Positions 1 through 9,115 of a stretch of DNA of 64,000 nucleotides are shown in pieces. Source of the stretch: Cytophagales bacterium (GTDB taxonomy: Bacteria > Bacteroidota > Bacteroidia > Cytophagales > Cyclobacteriaceae); the NCBI GenBank assembly GCA_033344775.1, contig JAWPMT010000005.1, positions 1,471,501 to 1,535,500 of the forward strand, read 5' to 3'. The stretch's first letter is position 1, and every line of letters begins with the position of its first letter. The position numbers were made by a program, and so were the translations under genes. The notes beneath the pieces are model-generated. The model was not told where the DNA came from and searched no databases. It was given only the letters and a program-made list of their open reading frames with translations.

Positions 1-1
1 T

Positions 2-895
2 GGATATTTCTCAATTTCTGATGCGAATGACAACAACCTTAAAAACATATCTTTAGCAATACCTACGAACATATTTACGTGTGTTACTGGTGTGGCAGGT
101 TCTGGAAAAAGTTCATTGATACATCAGGCTTTCTTAAGAGAACATCCTGAATCGATAGTGATTGATCAAAGCCCCATCGGAAAATCTAATCGTTCCAATC
201 CAGCTACTTACGTTGGTGTCTTTGATGACATCCGCAATTCGTTTGGTAAAGTAAATAATGTACACCCGTCGACTTTTAGCTTCAATGCTAAGGGTGCTTG
301 TTCAAAATGCGGCGGTACTGGATTTATTCACATTGATATGGCCTTCCTTGATCCAGTAAAGACACAATGTGAACAATGTGAAGGTAAGAGGTATAATGAA
401 ATGGCTCTAGTCTATGAGTTGAATGGGAGGAATATCGCTGAAGTATTAGATATGACGATCAATGAGGCAATCCGATTTTTTGAAGAGGAATCGATCCTAA
501 AGAAACTCGTATTACTTGAGAAAGTAGGAGTGGGTTATTTGAAATTAGGACAATCCCTTTCAACGCTTTCAGGAGGAGAATGCCAACGTGTGAAATTGGC
601 AAGTGAATTACATAAAGAAGGAAATGTTTACATATTGGATGAGCCTACATCAGGATTACATTTATCTGATATATCACTAATCATCAAACTATTCAATGAA
701 TTGGTTGATAATGGGAATACGCTTATTGTCATTGAGCATAGTCTTGATATTATTCATGTTGCCGATTGGATTATTGATATAGGGCCAGAAGGCGGATCAT
801 TAGGAGGTGAACTGGTTTTTGAAGGGACTCCAAATGAGTTGATGAAACATCCAACGAGCTATACAGGAAAGTATCTCAAAATGTATACAAGCTAA
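2..895 (+). CDS. UvrA-like ABC ATPase, C-terminal half (5' end outside window)
   Basis: The frame is open to the left edge with no start codon, so only about 297 C-terminal residues are visible. They form the second nucleotide-binding half of a UvrA-family protein. In order there is a Walker A motif GVAGSGKSS (about residues 30-38 of the visible part), the UvrA-type IDQSPIG/RSNPATY block, a four-cysteine zinc module (CSKCGGTG and CEQCEGKRY), the ABC signature LSGGECQR and a Walker B ILDEPTSGL. In the family this half binds damaged DNA and loads UvrB in nucleotide excision repair. Shorter UvrA paralogues also occur near drug-resistance genes. Whether this is the housekeeping UvrA or a paralogue cannot be told without the N-terminus. 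The next gene is convergent. Confidence 0.88.
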   Translation, partial: GYFSISDANDNNLKNISLAIPTNIFTCVTGVAGSGKSSLIHQAFLREHPESIVIDQSPIGKSNRSNPATYVGVFDDIRNSFGKVNNVHPSTFSFNAKGACSKCGGTGFIHIDMAFLDPVKTQCEQCEGKRYNEMALVYELNGRNIAEVLDMTINEAIRFFEEESILKKLVLLEKVGVGYLKLGQSLSTLSGGECQRVKLASELHKEGNVYILDEPTSGLHLSDISLIIKLFNELVDNGNTLIVIEHSLDIIHVADWIIDIGPEGGSLGGELVFEGTPNELMKHPTSYTGKYLKMYTS

Positions 896-1057
896 ATTAA
901 CCCTTAAAAAAGCAAACAGGAATCTGTACCTGTTCTAGTACCGTACTGATCAAGTACTTTTCTAGGCTATATTACATCATTCAATTTCGCTTCGTAAATC
1001 TGAATTGTCATTATTAATTCGATTAGTGATAGTCTGATATAGATGAAGACTGTCAGC

Positions 1058-2716
1058 TTATTGTATTAGCACTTTTAAAGGATTTTGAGGGCTATCTGGA
1101 AACTTCAATAGATAGGTTCCCTTCGATAAGTTCCCTGTTGAAATGGCCTGTCCAGGTTCTGATTTTCCTCGAAGGAGCAATTGGCCGCGTAAGTTTCTCA
1201 ACTCCCAGCTTGCGCCAAAGGCCAAATTGGTAACTGAGAAAGCATTCCCCTGTTGAATTGGATTAGGAAATACTTTAGGTGATTCAAAGGTAGAGGTTGA
1301 TTCAATTAAGACGATTTCAAATGACTCACTGGTACCATCGTAATCTGTTTGTGTTAACTGATAAAAAGCCTTCTGATTCAGTGGAAAGGGATCTACATAG
1401 GAGTACTGCTGCGGTGTGCCTGTAGTTCCTGCACCAGAGATACGTGCTATTTCGTCAAACATGATGCCGTCCATTGATCGTGTGATAGTGAAGTAGTCGT
1501 TGGAAATTTCCTGGGCGGTGACCCAGTTTATGATCACTTGGTTGTTTTCGATCTTCACATTGAATTCGGCTAGTACAATAGGAAGTGTACTACAATTACT
1601 TCCGCTACAGCCACCACTTCCACCAGAACAAGTGCCTGTATCTCCAGTAGGCTCATCACCAGCATAACTTCCGCCAACAATTACTGTTCCTCCGTCTACA
1701 TCGGTGCTACCTCCACCAGAATTGTTGTAATCTCCATCAACCTGAACCGAACCACCATCATCTGCAGATACATTTCCACTACCGGAGTTATCAAAATCAC
1801 CCTGTACCTGTATGGTTCCACCGTTTCGGACTTCCAAGATTTCAGAGCCGGCATTGTCGAAATCCCCGGTAATGACCACATCAGAATTGTCGATGTACCA
1901 TTCATTATTGATCACCGAACCTCTAACGGACATTTGTGTATTATTCAATAATGTGAGCACACCTCCGCCGTTCATGTTGAGTGCTACTGCGTCATTTGTA
2001 CCTGCATTATTAAACCCAGAGCGAACTGTGGAATTTGAAATGGAAACATTTCCTGATTGAATCGATAACGTTCCTCCAGCATCCATCGACCCATCTGAAA
2101 ATTGCGTATTGCGTAGAGAGACTGAAGTGCCAGCATTCACATTACTGTTACTCAGACTATTTGAACCGTTGGCAGTACTGAATGAACCAGATGCGTTGAA
2201 TGTGCTATTACTGACCGTTACATCTTCCAACTGAATATTGCCGCTCGCACTGATGTTCGTTTCGCTGAGGCTAATGGCATTAACGTTAGTTGTCCAATTG
2301 GCTACGTTGGTGAAAGTTGTACCGGAGATTTGAACGTTGCTTCCTGCGATGGCAATGTTTGTGGCACTATTCAATTGTATTTGTGCATTTGAAAGCGTGA
2401 AGTTTCCACCTCCGCCTGTCTGGAAAGAAGCCGTTTGATAGGTACCACCGGAAATGGTGTTTAAGCTGCCGTAGGTTTCGCTAAGGCCACCGAGATTGAA
2501 TGTAGCTCCAGTAGCGTTTAAGGTGCTACCTCCTCTGATAGTTAATGTCCCCGTGACGGTAACAGTCACTCCAGACTGAGCGGTAAGCGTGTTTGAAGTG
2601 ATAGTCAAATTGCCACTAGTGGTGCAATTTGAAGCAATATTACCTGATGTTGGACATTGTGATAAACTCTGATAATTCGCAAGGCTGAATAACAGCAACC
2701 CAAAAACGTATTTCAT
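1058..2716 (-). CDS. Secreted repeat-rich protein with type IX secretion sorting domain
   Basis: This 552-residue protein starts with a Sec signal peptide (MKYVFGLLLFSLANYQSLSQ). Residues of about 25-370 are a low-complexity, Ser/Thr/Asn/Gly-rich run of short repeats such as 'SGNLTI', 'SGSFS' and 'VDGDYNNSGGG', suggesting a parallel beta-helix or adhesin-like stalk. A Cys/Gly/Ser-rich linker follows at about 360-378. The C-terminal 80-90 residues contain VFPNPIQQGN, LRGQLL and SKGTYLLKF, which match the type A sorting domain used by the Bacteroidota type IX secretion system. The protein is therefore probably exported across the outer membrane and attached to the surface or released. No enzymatic motif is visible. 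It stands alone, convergent with the UvrA-like gene. Confidence 0.85.
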   Translation of the reverse strand: MKYVFGLLLFSLANYQSLSQCPTSGNIASNCTTSGNLTITSNTLTAQSGVTVTVTGTLTIRGGSTLNATGATFNLGGLSETYGSLNTISGGTYQTASFQTGGGGNFTLSNAQIQLNSATNIAIAGSNVQISGTTFTNVANWTTNVNAISLSETNISASGNIQLEDVTVSNSTFNASGSFSTANGSNSLSNSNVNAGTSVSLRNTQFSDGSMDAGGTLSIQSGNVSISNSTVRSGFNNAGTNDAVALNMNGGGVLTLLNNTQMSVRGSVINNEWYIDNSDVVITGDFDNAGSEILEVRNGGTIQVQGDFDNSGSGNVSADDGGSVQVDGDYNNSGGGSTDVDGGTVIVGGSYAGDEPTGDTGTCSGGSGGCSGSNCSTLPIVLAEFNVKIENNQVIINWVTAQEISNDYFTITRSMDGIMFDEIARISGAGTTGTPQQYSYVDPFPLNQKAFYQLTQTDYDGTSESFEIVLIESTSTFESPKVFPNPIQQGNAFSVTNLAFGASWELRNLRGQLLLRGKSEPGQAISTGNLSKGTYLLKFPDSPQNPLKVLIQ

Positions 2717-4046
2717 GTGTATTGGTCAAATTCAATTTGTCAATGAATAGACGGACACTACTTGTGTCGGTCACACTTTTTGTCTTAGCTATGATCTGTC
2801 AAAATCAGGGTAAGAATAGGACTAATCGAATTTTGAATATCACTTTATCTATAAACTAAGAGAATCGCTGGTTGAACGATGAGAAAAGGAGAATAAGTGC
2901 GCTATCATGAAGAAGTGCATTTCATTCCCTTCTTTGAAAGCGTAATCAATTTTGAAGAGCAAGATTCATAGATGAAAGTCTGAACAGATAGAGATTTGTT
3001 GCTCTTTCTATGGTGCGTTTGAATCTCATTTTTTACAATTAGCAGAGTTATGCAGTAAGTCAAGCCAGCTAATTTGCTCTTTTACCTCTGTGATCTTAGT
3101 TCTTGTATCTTTTCTGCAGTTGTTCTCAGGGGTTTTCGTCATCTAATTGTGGTAGCTGGTCGTAGAAGGGGGTCAGGTCGATATAGGTCAAATTAAGTTT
3201 TTAAGAAACGATACGCTTCATTGATGATATCAATGCTTTTTTGTCTTAAATTCTCTTCTAAAGATTCGATATTCTGAGATATCATCCCTTTGGATGGGTG
3301 GAGTCGTACGCATTGCCAATTCTTGGGTGGTAGAAGATAGTAAATTGATCAAAATCAATTAGACTGATTCCAGACATTGGAATATTTGCGTGCTGCTCTC
3401 AGGCAGTAACTTGCTAAATTTCTGATAAGGGTAATAACGAAGGGTTTTTCACATATAAATACCCAAAATGATACCGCCAATGATGACGGCAAATTCTACT
3501 ATTTCTTTGATTGAGAATTCTGCTTTTAATTCTTTGAACTTCATATGCGTTTCTATCGTGGACCTTTAGAATTTCGAATATCATCTTGGTTGGCATCTGC
3601 TACAGCATTTTTCGATAGACGCTACATTCTTTACCGTGAGTTACTAGTTTTTGTATCTGAGTGATAAATGGACATGGCTCTTATTTGATGCCATCGAGGA
3701 CTCATGCTGAAATGTGATATTGCTGTGTTGCTCTTTCTTTTTCAGTAGCATCATCACCGCGCTGGGAGACAGGTTCAAGACTACTTGTAGTCTTGATCTT
3801 CTTTTCCAATCAAAGCCAGCGCCTCACCTTCCTGACTTTCTTTCAATTCCCGTTGTTCTGCAACTTCCAAATTTTCTTGAGCGGCATCTGCCAAGATCGA
3901 CGAGTGCAAAAACAAGGCCGATGAACGCTGAATAAATTAATCCTAGTGATTATCACTTAATCCGTATTTTGCTTAGTTCACGGGAAGAACCCTTGCGTTT
4001 ACAGAGAATGTCAATTTGCTGTACTGGAGTCCGGTAATTTCACTCT
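2717..4046. other. 1.3 kb gene-poor, apparently decayed stretch
   Basis: No full-length gene is visible. Three short minus-strand fragments read like protein. At 3193-3285 there is a 30-residue frame ending in INEAYRFLKT, with protein-like sequence continuing upstream to about 3348. At 3449-3544 a 31-residue frame (MKFKELKAEF, then a hydrophobic stretch AVIIGGIILGIYM) could be a tiny single-pass membrane protein. At about 3810-3930 a frame without an ATG contains AAQENLEVAEQRELKES. No family was recognised for any of them. They could be remnants of deleted genes or genuine small proteins. The rest shows nothing interpretable. Confidence 0.4.
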
Positions 4047-4526
4047 ATGAGTGAATTATCGATAGCAACACAACAAGAAACAACTATTCTCTGGGACCAG
4101 AAGATCAATTTAGTGCTTACCGATCAGGAAGAGCTAATTGGTAACCTGGCGCTGGTCATCGCTATCTATGAGAAATGCTGGTTTAAGGCCACAGATAGAG
4201 ATATCAATGACTATTTGGGTAAGTGTTTATCCCTGAAGGAACGACAATCCAATGAAATTATGTCGACGGTTGTTTCCTCTAAAACGTTTTCATCCATAAA
4301 GAATAGCCTCTTTGTTACACTATACCCTGCTTCTCAACAAGCCGATGATATAGTGAAAGACTTATCAGATGAGCAACTAGTCATGTTCTGCAGGGCACAG
4401 GAGAACTCACTGCTAAAGAGTTATGAGAAGATGATCGAATTTGGTGACCGATCACATAGATCCGTCTTAATTAAACAACTTGGTGAAAGTAGAAGGCAAA
4501 TTCACAGAGGTAGCCAGTTTCTATGA
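4047..4526 (+). CDS. Predicted four-helix (DUF2383/ferritin-like) protein
   Basis: This is a 159-residue, all-helical, soluble protein without a signal peptide. Its pattern of two long amphipathic helices, a central break and a C-terminal half reading 'FCRAQENSLLKSYEKMIEF' followed by 'LIKQLGESRRQIHRG' resembles the PA2169/DUF2383 ferritin-like fold, in which Glu and His residues line a bundle. The match is by pattern only. A second protein of similar style is encoded at 26397-26849 among stress genes. The gene is convergent with the LytTR regulator, with only 6 bp between the stops. The function is unknown and metal binding is not shown. Confidence 0.6.
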   Translation: MSELSIATQQETTILWDQKINLVLTDQEELIGNLALVIAIYEKCWFKATDRDINDYLGKCLSLKERQSNEIMSTVVSSKTFSSIKNSLFVTLYPASQQADDIVKDLSDEQLVMFCRAQENSLLKSYEKMIEFGDRSHRSVLIKQLGESRRQIHRGSQFL

Positions 4527-4532
4527 TCAGTA

Positions 4533-5213
4533 TCAAATTTGTTTGATCAATTCCAATAGGTCTTTTTTCCTTCTTTGACCAATCGGTAAGGCTGCATCAT
4601 CAATTTCGAGATTATTCTGTTCGATGTTTTGAATGGCATCTATCCTTACAATGTATGATCGGTGAATTCTAAAAAACTGGTTGGTGGGCAATTCCTTTTC
4701 AACGTCTTTCATTGAAGATGAGGATAGAAGCATGCCATCTGCCAAGTGAACTTTTAAGAAATCACCATAGGCCTCTATATAATTAATTGATGACAATGGT
4801 ACATTTCTGAGTTGGCTATCTACCTTGATGAAGATGCTTGAAACGGCATTAGAACTGGTCATTTTATCTCTAGCCTTTCCCACGGCTTTCAGTACTTTCT
4901 GGATGTTGAGTGGTTTTACCAGATAGTCTAACGCTTCTACTTCGAATGCTTCCGGGCCGTAAGCTTTGTTAGAGGTGATCAGAATAATCATGGGACGCTG
5001 TTCGATTGGAATAGTCTCAATCATTTCGAACCCATTGAGTTCAGGCATTTCTACGTCTAAGAAGATTAAGTCTGGCTGCTCCTGTCTAATGCCTTCTAAC
5101 CCAGAAATAGGGTCCTGATAGGTTTCTACTAAAGTTAGGTTGGGGATTTTGCCAATGATCCCACTTAATAGCTCACAATAAGCAGGATCATCGTCGATCA
5201 CAATACAATTCAT
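4533..5213 (-). CDS. LytTR-family response regulator
   Basis: This 226-residue regulator has an N-terminal receiver domain with acidic pocket IDDD (residues 6-9), phosphoacceptor Asp53 in FLDVEMPELNG and the conserved Lys in YLVKPLN. A C-terminal LytTR DNA-binding domain follows from about 130, with YIEAYGDFLKVHL and the typical FFRIHRSYIVR block. LytTR proteins bind pairs of about 9-bp direct repeats with a 21-22-bp period, and such an array occurs upstream of the RHS genes in this window (55719-55769). No sensor kinase is adjacent, so it may pair with a distant LytS/7TM-type kinase. The family assignment is secure; the target genes are not. Confidence 0.93.
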   Translation of the reverse strand: MNCIVIDDDPAYCELLSGIIGKIPNLTLVETYQDPISGLEGIRQEQPDLIFLDVEMPELNGFEMIETIPIEQRPMIILITSNKAYGPEAFEVEALDYLVKPLNIQKVLKAVGKARDKMTSSNAVSSIFIKVDSQLRNVPLSSINYIEAYGDFLKVHLADGMLLSSSSMKDVEKELPTNQFFRIHRSYIVRIDAIQNIEQNNLEIDDAALPIGQRRKKDLLELIKQI

Positions 5214-5266
5214 CGGGAATGAAATTAATACAAATCATTCCCGTGATGGACTAATTGCTGGAAAAT

Positions 5267-6376
5267 TTAGTGAAGAAAGTAATCAAACAGACCTGTGAAA
5301 AGCTCTGAAGCCCCGATAAAAACTCCTACACCATAAGTGATATGGCGAATAGATAAATTTTTGATTGCGAAAGGTAAGCCACTTACATTGAGTACACTAA
5401 ATGCAACAGCCGTAATTATGCCACCAAGAATATATAAGGCAATGGATGATCCCATGATGATCAATAGGACCCCAGGGATAAGTCCAAGTGTAGCGTAAGT
5501 GATGACTTGATCAGCTTTGGCCTTCGCCACCTTTTTACTAACGGCGAAAGCCAGTATCGCGGCCAATGCTAGAAGGCCCAGCGCCACATAATCTGAATAT
5601 GCTGCGAATTCAACAAACTTCTCATCCATGCGATGGGGGAAGAACTCAACCAAAAAAGCTTTGCCAATACCTAGTTGTAGTCCAACCATGACAATAGCCA
5701 GGTAGCCCATGGCACTGGTTTTTACAGCAGGTTGCTCTACCAATTCCTTCTTTCTTTGCATCACTTCATTAGATGAAACCCTGTGGAAAATATAACCGGT
5801 TACTGAAATTAAAATACCACCAACAACAAAGGTTATTGTATCGCCAAAAAAGCGAACTAATGCCACAATAACAGGCTCCAGGGCATAGATCAGCTCAGTA
5901 ACCAAGAATAAGAAGCCTACTACGATCGGGAGCTTTTGAGCTGGGGCAAACGCTTCAATCATGGAATTAGCGGGACTCACAAACAGGTTCATTGCAATGA
6001 GCCATAAAACGATCATCACCGGAAGAACAGCTCTGACGGATTCTAAAGGGCCTGCTCCGATCAACGAGGCTACAATCATGAATATCATGGCTGTGGCGCT
6101 GATCCCTACGGTGAAAACCGTGAAGTATTTGCCGTTCTTCTTGAGTATTTGATCAGCTAACCAACCTGCCAGGGGTGGGATTACAACGAGGATGATCGCC
6201 TTGGACGCAATCATAAACTGTACGAGACCCTGGAAGTTGAATTTTTCAACCAGGACGGGTTGATATTCGTGGTAAGCAATCCAACTGATCACTACAGCAG
6301 CGTTTAGTGCGCCAAGACTGTAAATTTCAGGCCACTTAAGCGCTCTCTTATCTTCAAGGGCAATGGATGTATTCAT
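5267..6376 (-). CDS. MFS-type membrane transporter
   Basis: This 369-residue polytopic membrane protein has about 10-12 predicted hydrophobic helices. An early GWLADQILKKNGKY loop resembles the MFS loop 2-3 signature (G-x3-D-x2-G-[RK]). The two halves are separated by a charged cytoplasmic loop at about residue 205-225 (EVMQRKKELVEQPAVK). Substrate motifs are not recognisable. It is somewhat shorter than the 400-450 residues usual for MFS. It follows the LytTR gene on the same strand after 53 bp in the opposite order of transcription, so it is upstream of it and could be co-transcribed. The substrate is unknown. Confidence 0.72.
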   Translation of the reverse strand: MNTSIALEDKRALKWPEIYSLGALNAAVVISWIAYHEYQPVLVEKFNFQGLVQFMIASKAIILVVIPPLAGWLADQILKKNGKYFTVFTVGISATAMIFMIVASLIGAGPLESVRAVLPVMIVLWLIAMNLFVSPANSMIEAFAPAQKLPIVVGFLFLVTELIYALEPVIVALVRFFGDTITFVVGGILISVTGYIFHRVSSNEVMQRKKELVEQPAVKTSAMGYLAIVMVGLQLGIGKAFLVEFFPHRMDEKFVEFAAYSDYVALGLLALAAILAFAVSKKVAKAKADQVITYATLGLIPGVLLIIMGSSIALYILGGIITAVAFSVLNVSGLPFAIKNLSIRHITYGVGVFIGASELFTGLFDYFLH

Positions 6377-6499
6377 AATTCTCTCTTAAACTGATAGTGC
6401 CGCAAGAATATTCGTATTGAAACTTATTGTATAACTTTCTCTACAAGCGCTTAGATAGAAGGCTTAGATGCTAAAAATCGTCGTTAAACGAAATCAACC

Positions 6500-6856
6500 T
6501 TGGAAGACTTAACTGAAAAGATCAATCTGGACTTTTTACATTCTCATGATCTGGGAACGGCATTTGTTAAAAATATGCTTGGCATCTATGAAGGTGATAT
6601 TCGCGATCGTCTTGAAATTTTTGCTGACAATTCTGTCAGTGCCTTGGAGCGAGAGGAAATTGTGAGGCACGTACATACCCTGGGATCTCATACACGTGAT
6701 TTGGGTTTTCAAACTGTTCATAACCGCTTAGTAGCCATAGAAGATCAAGTGGTTCACATGGATGAGGAGGTATTAGAACGGGAACTAACAGCAATTATTA
6801 CTCTGCTTCAAAAGGTATTGGAGCAGATTACGGAGGAGCTACAAAAATTATCCTGA
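6500..6856 (+). CDS. Histidine phosphotransfer (Hpt) protein
   Basis: This 118-residue helical protein contains VRHVHTLGSHTRDLG, matching the Hpt pattern H-x-L-x-S-x4-G in which the first His is the phosphoryl carrier. Hpt proteins shuttle phosphate between receiver domains in multistep phosphorelays. The start is a TTG at 6500; no in-frame ATG lies close by. The 3' end overlaps the end of the convergent receiver gene by 9 bp, and the histidine kinase lies just beyond, so all three probably form one signalling module. The Hpt call is based on motif and fold pattern, and the partners are inferred from proximity. Confidence 0.78.
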   Translation: MEDLTEKINLDFLHSHDLGTAFVKNMLGIYEGDIRDRLEIFADNSVSALEREEIVRHVHTLGSHTRDLGFQTVHNRLVAIEDQVVHMDEEVLERELTAIITLLQKVLEQITEELQKLS

Positions 6857-7219
6857 AATCTTGCCTATAAGTGCTTCTACCTTTGGTCTGGTAATGGGCT
6901 TTTCCATGAAGTGTCGCACGCCATAATCTTTTAGCCTAGCTAATTCCGGAGGTGTCAGGTTAGTGGTCAATGAGATGACTTGAATGCTATCAGGTAGTTG
7001 GTTGTTCCTTTCAAGGAATTGAAAACCATCCATCACAGGCATTTTCATATCTAAAAACAATAGATCAGGTGTATTTTCCTCAAGTTTATGAGTTGCCTCT
7101 TCGCCATTTTTTGCTGTATCAACATGTGCAGCCAGGTCCATGTCTTGCAGAATACTTCGTGCAAGGAAATTCGAAGCTTCATTGTCGTCAACGAGCAGAA
7201 TTCTATCAATCTTCATCAT
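6848..7219 (-). CDS. Single-domain response regulator (receiver)
   Basis: The product is a stand-alone receiver of about 123 residues: acidic residues in ILLVDDNEAS, phosphoacceptor Asp in LLFLDMKMPVMDG, Thr in ISLTTNLTP and Lys in FMEKPIT. I place the start at the tandem ATGATG at 7219/7216, because it overlaps the end of the upstream kinase gene by about 14 bp, which is typical of translational coupling. A longer frame runs from 7255 but adds residues unlike a receiver. With no output domain it probably passes phosphate from the kinase to the neighbouring Hpt protein or acts by protein contact. Confidence 0.9.
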   Translation of the reverse strand: MMKIDRILLVDDNEASNFLARSILQDMDLAAHVDTAKNGEEATHKLEENTPDLLFLDMKMPVMDGFQFLERNNQLPDSIQVISLTTNLTPPELARLKDYGVRHFMEKPITRPKVEALIGKISG

Positions 7220-8936
7220 TTGGAAATTTAAGGTGGAAGGTGGTTCCCTGGTCAATTTGGCTTTCTAGTTCAATGTCTGCACCATTCCGAAGCAATATCT
7301 TCTTAACCAGGTAAAGGCCTAATCCATCTCCTTCCCGATGGTCATGGAATCGTTGAAACATTTTGAAGAGTTTATCTTTTTGTAATTCAAGATCTATGCC
7401 CAGTCCATTATCTGAAAAAGTGATGATAGTCCATTCCTTTTCGATTTTGGCTTTGATACTGATCTCAAGCGGCCTTTTATCGGACTGATATTTTACCGCG
7501 TTGGTTAAGAGGTTCTGAAATACACTCTCAAAATCTGATCGTGGAAACCAAATGTTGGGGGCATCTTCCAGATTGATTTGGATATGATTCTTGTCTATTC
7601 CTGGTATGGCAGTTTCTATGAGTTTTGAAAGGACTTGATCCACGAGAATTACTTCCTTCTCCTTGATGGATTCATTTCTGAATTTACTGACTCGGACCAG
7701 GTTACTGATTTTACTTTTTGCCTCTGTTATAGATTTACTCATCCACTCAATAGATTCATTGACTTTTGGATTGTCTTCGGAGATATGATCTTTCGTATAA
7801 AGCAGATAGCCTTCAATGTTGGCGAGTGGAGATTTCAAATCGTGTGTTGCAATGGTAGTGAGTTGTTCTAATTCTTCATTTGCGGATTCCAGTTCACTGG
7901 TTCTGGCCATTACTCGCTTTTCCAGTTCATGGTTAAGCGACTCAATTTCGATTTCACGTTTTCTACGAAGGTCAACATCCTGAAAAAGCCCCTGAACTTT
8001 ATAGATCTTTCCGTTTTCATCAGCTACAGGTTCTCCGATTGCTCTCACCCAAATTTCACGCCCTTTGGCGGTGACCATCTTCAATTCCAGGTCGTAAGTA
8101 ATTCCCTGTTCAATGGCTTTTTGAAAAGCTTCAGTTATTTGATTTTTGTAATCATCATGATAGAAATTAAGTGCGTCCGAAACACCTGGTGGATTTGATG
8201 TTTCGAGTTCGTGAATTCTAAAGATTTCGTCAGACCAAAACAGTTTTTGTGTTTCAAGATCAAAATCCCAATGACCAATACCAGCAACTTTTTGGGTGGC
8301 TTCCAAGCTGGCATTCTTGCGTTCTAGTTCGGCGTTGAGTTTCAAAAGTTCCTGTTCCGCTTCTTTTCGTCTTTGGATTTCTGCTTCTAGTTGGGCGGGA
8401 CTTTTGAGTTGCAGTGCACTTGGAGTGACTCGGACTAGTGCGAAAACCGTACCCACAGATACTAGCGCTGTTCCAAATTTGGCTATCGTACTGATCTTGT
8501 AGATAGGTACCCAGAATATCACTACTTCTATCAAATGGGTGATACCACAGGCTGCGATGAATAGGATAAACAATGAGAAAACTCCTTGAAAGGGAAGTCT
8601 TTGATTGCTTTTGCGAATGAAATAGAACAGGGTGAGGGGTATGGCGAAGTAAGCCAACCAAATGAGGAAATCACTGATGATGTAGAACCAGCCGTGAAAG
8701 GTGGACCACTCTCCACAATACCATCTAGGCGGCCATTCACTGGTGGACCCTAATGTTGAGAAAAATTCAAGTGCCTGTTGAGAAATAGAAGCCTGGTTTA
8801 CCGCGATCGGCACCTGACAAACCGTGATATCTTCCGTTGGAATATCCTCGATTACATTCTCTGAGAATGCCTGAGTGGTCAAACTGGTGAATATGATCGC
8901 GAAAGTGAGCAGTGCCTTCATGTAAATGTGGGACAT
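7206..8936 (-). CDS. Histidine kinase with ethylene-receptor-like (ETR1-type) membrane domain, PAS, HisKA, HATPase
   Basis: The 576-residue protein starts with a signal-like segment (about 6-25). Next come three membrane helices (about 84-170) resembling the ethylene-binding domain of plant ETR1 and its bacterial relatives: SDFLIWLAYFAIP and AACGITHLIEV. Residues known to matter in ETR1 are present: Asp (here D89), Tyr (Y96), Ile-Pro (99-100), and the copper-ligand Cys-x3-His (C130, H134). A coiled linker (about 181-215), a PAS domain with PAC-like end (about 215-330), a second coiled segment, a HisKA helix with His365 in ATHDLKSP and a HATPase domain (N475/N479, DNGLGID, GDGLGLYL) follow. 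An alternative start is Met6 (8921). It is coupled to the receiver gene. Ethylene or copper binding is inferred, not shown. Confidence 0.9.
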   Translation of the reverse strand: MSHIYMKALLTFAIIFTSLTTQAFSENVIEDIPTEDITVCQVPIAVNQASISQQALEFFSTLGSTSEWPPRWYCGEWSTFHGWFYIISDFLIWLAYFAIPLTLFYFIRKSNQRLPFQGVFSLFILFIAACGITHLIEVVIFWVPIYKISTIAKFGTALVSVGTVFALVRVTPSALQLKSPAQLEAEIQRRKEAEQELLKLNAELERKNASLEATQKVAGIGHWDFDLETQKLFWSDEIFRIHELETSNPPGVSDALNFYHDDYKNQITEAFQKAIEQGITYDLELKMVTAKGREIWVRAIGEPVADENGKIYKVQGLFQDVDLRRKREIEIESLNHELEKRVMARTSELESANEELEQLTTIATHDLKSPLANIEGYLLYTKDHISEDNPKVNESIEWMSKSITEAKSKISNLVRVSKFRNESIKEKEVILVDQVLSKLIETAIPGIDKNHIQINLEDAPNIWFPRSDFESVFQNLLTNAVKYQSDKRPLEISIKAKIEKEWTIITFSDNGLGIDLELQKDKLFKMFQRFHDHREGDGLGLYLVKKILLRNGADIELESQIDQGTTFHLKFPNDED

Positions 8937-9115
8937 GGTGAGACATCAAAAGTAAGGAGAAGCACATACAGTACTCCTCCCTTTTTCAACCAGCTATGGA
9001 ATAATTCGTACTCCTAAAAAGCAAATGAAATACCCAGATTATCGAAGTTATTGAAATGTCGATGAGCGCTGGGTTTGGGAGGTTCAGTGATTGGAAAAGG
9101 GCAATGAACGATTCC

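Noticed and set aside
3714-3935. 73-residue plus-strand frame in the decayed region
   Set aside because: It has no start context, no family and a Cys/Phe-rich beginning; the opposite strand reads more like protein.
8260-8661. 133-residue frame inside the ethylene-receptor-like kinase gene on the same strand
   Set aside because: It lies wholly within a well-supported kinase frame and has a His/Ser/Arg-rich composition typical of an out-of-frame reading.
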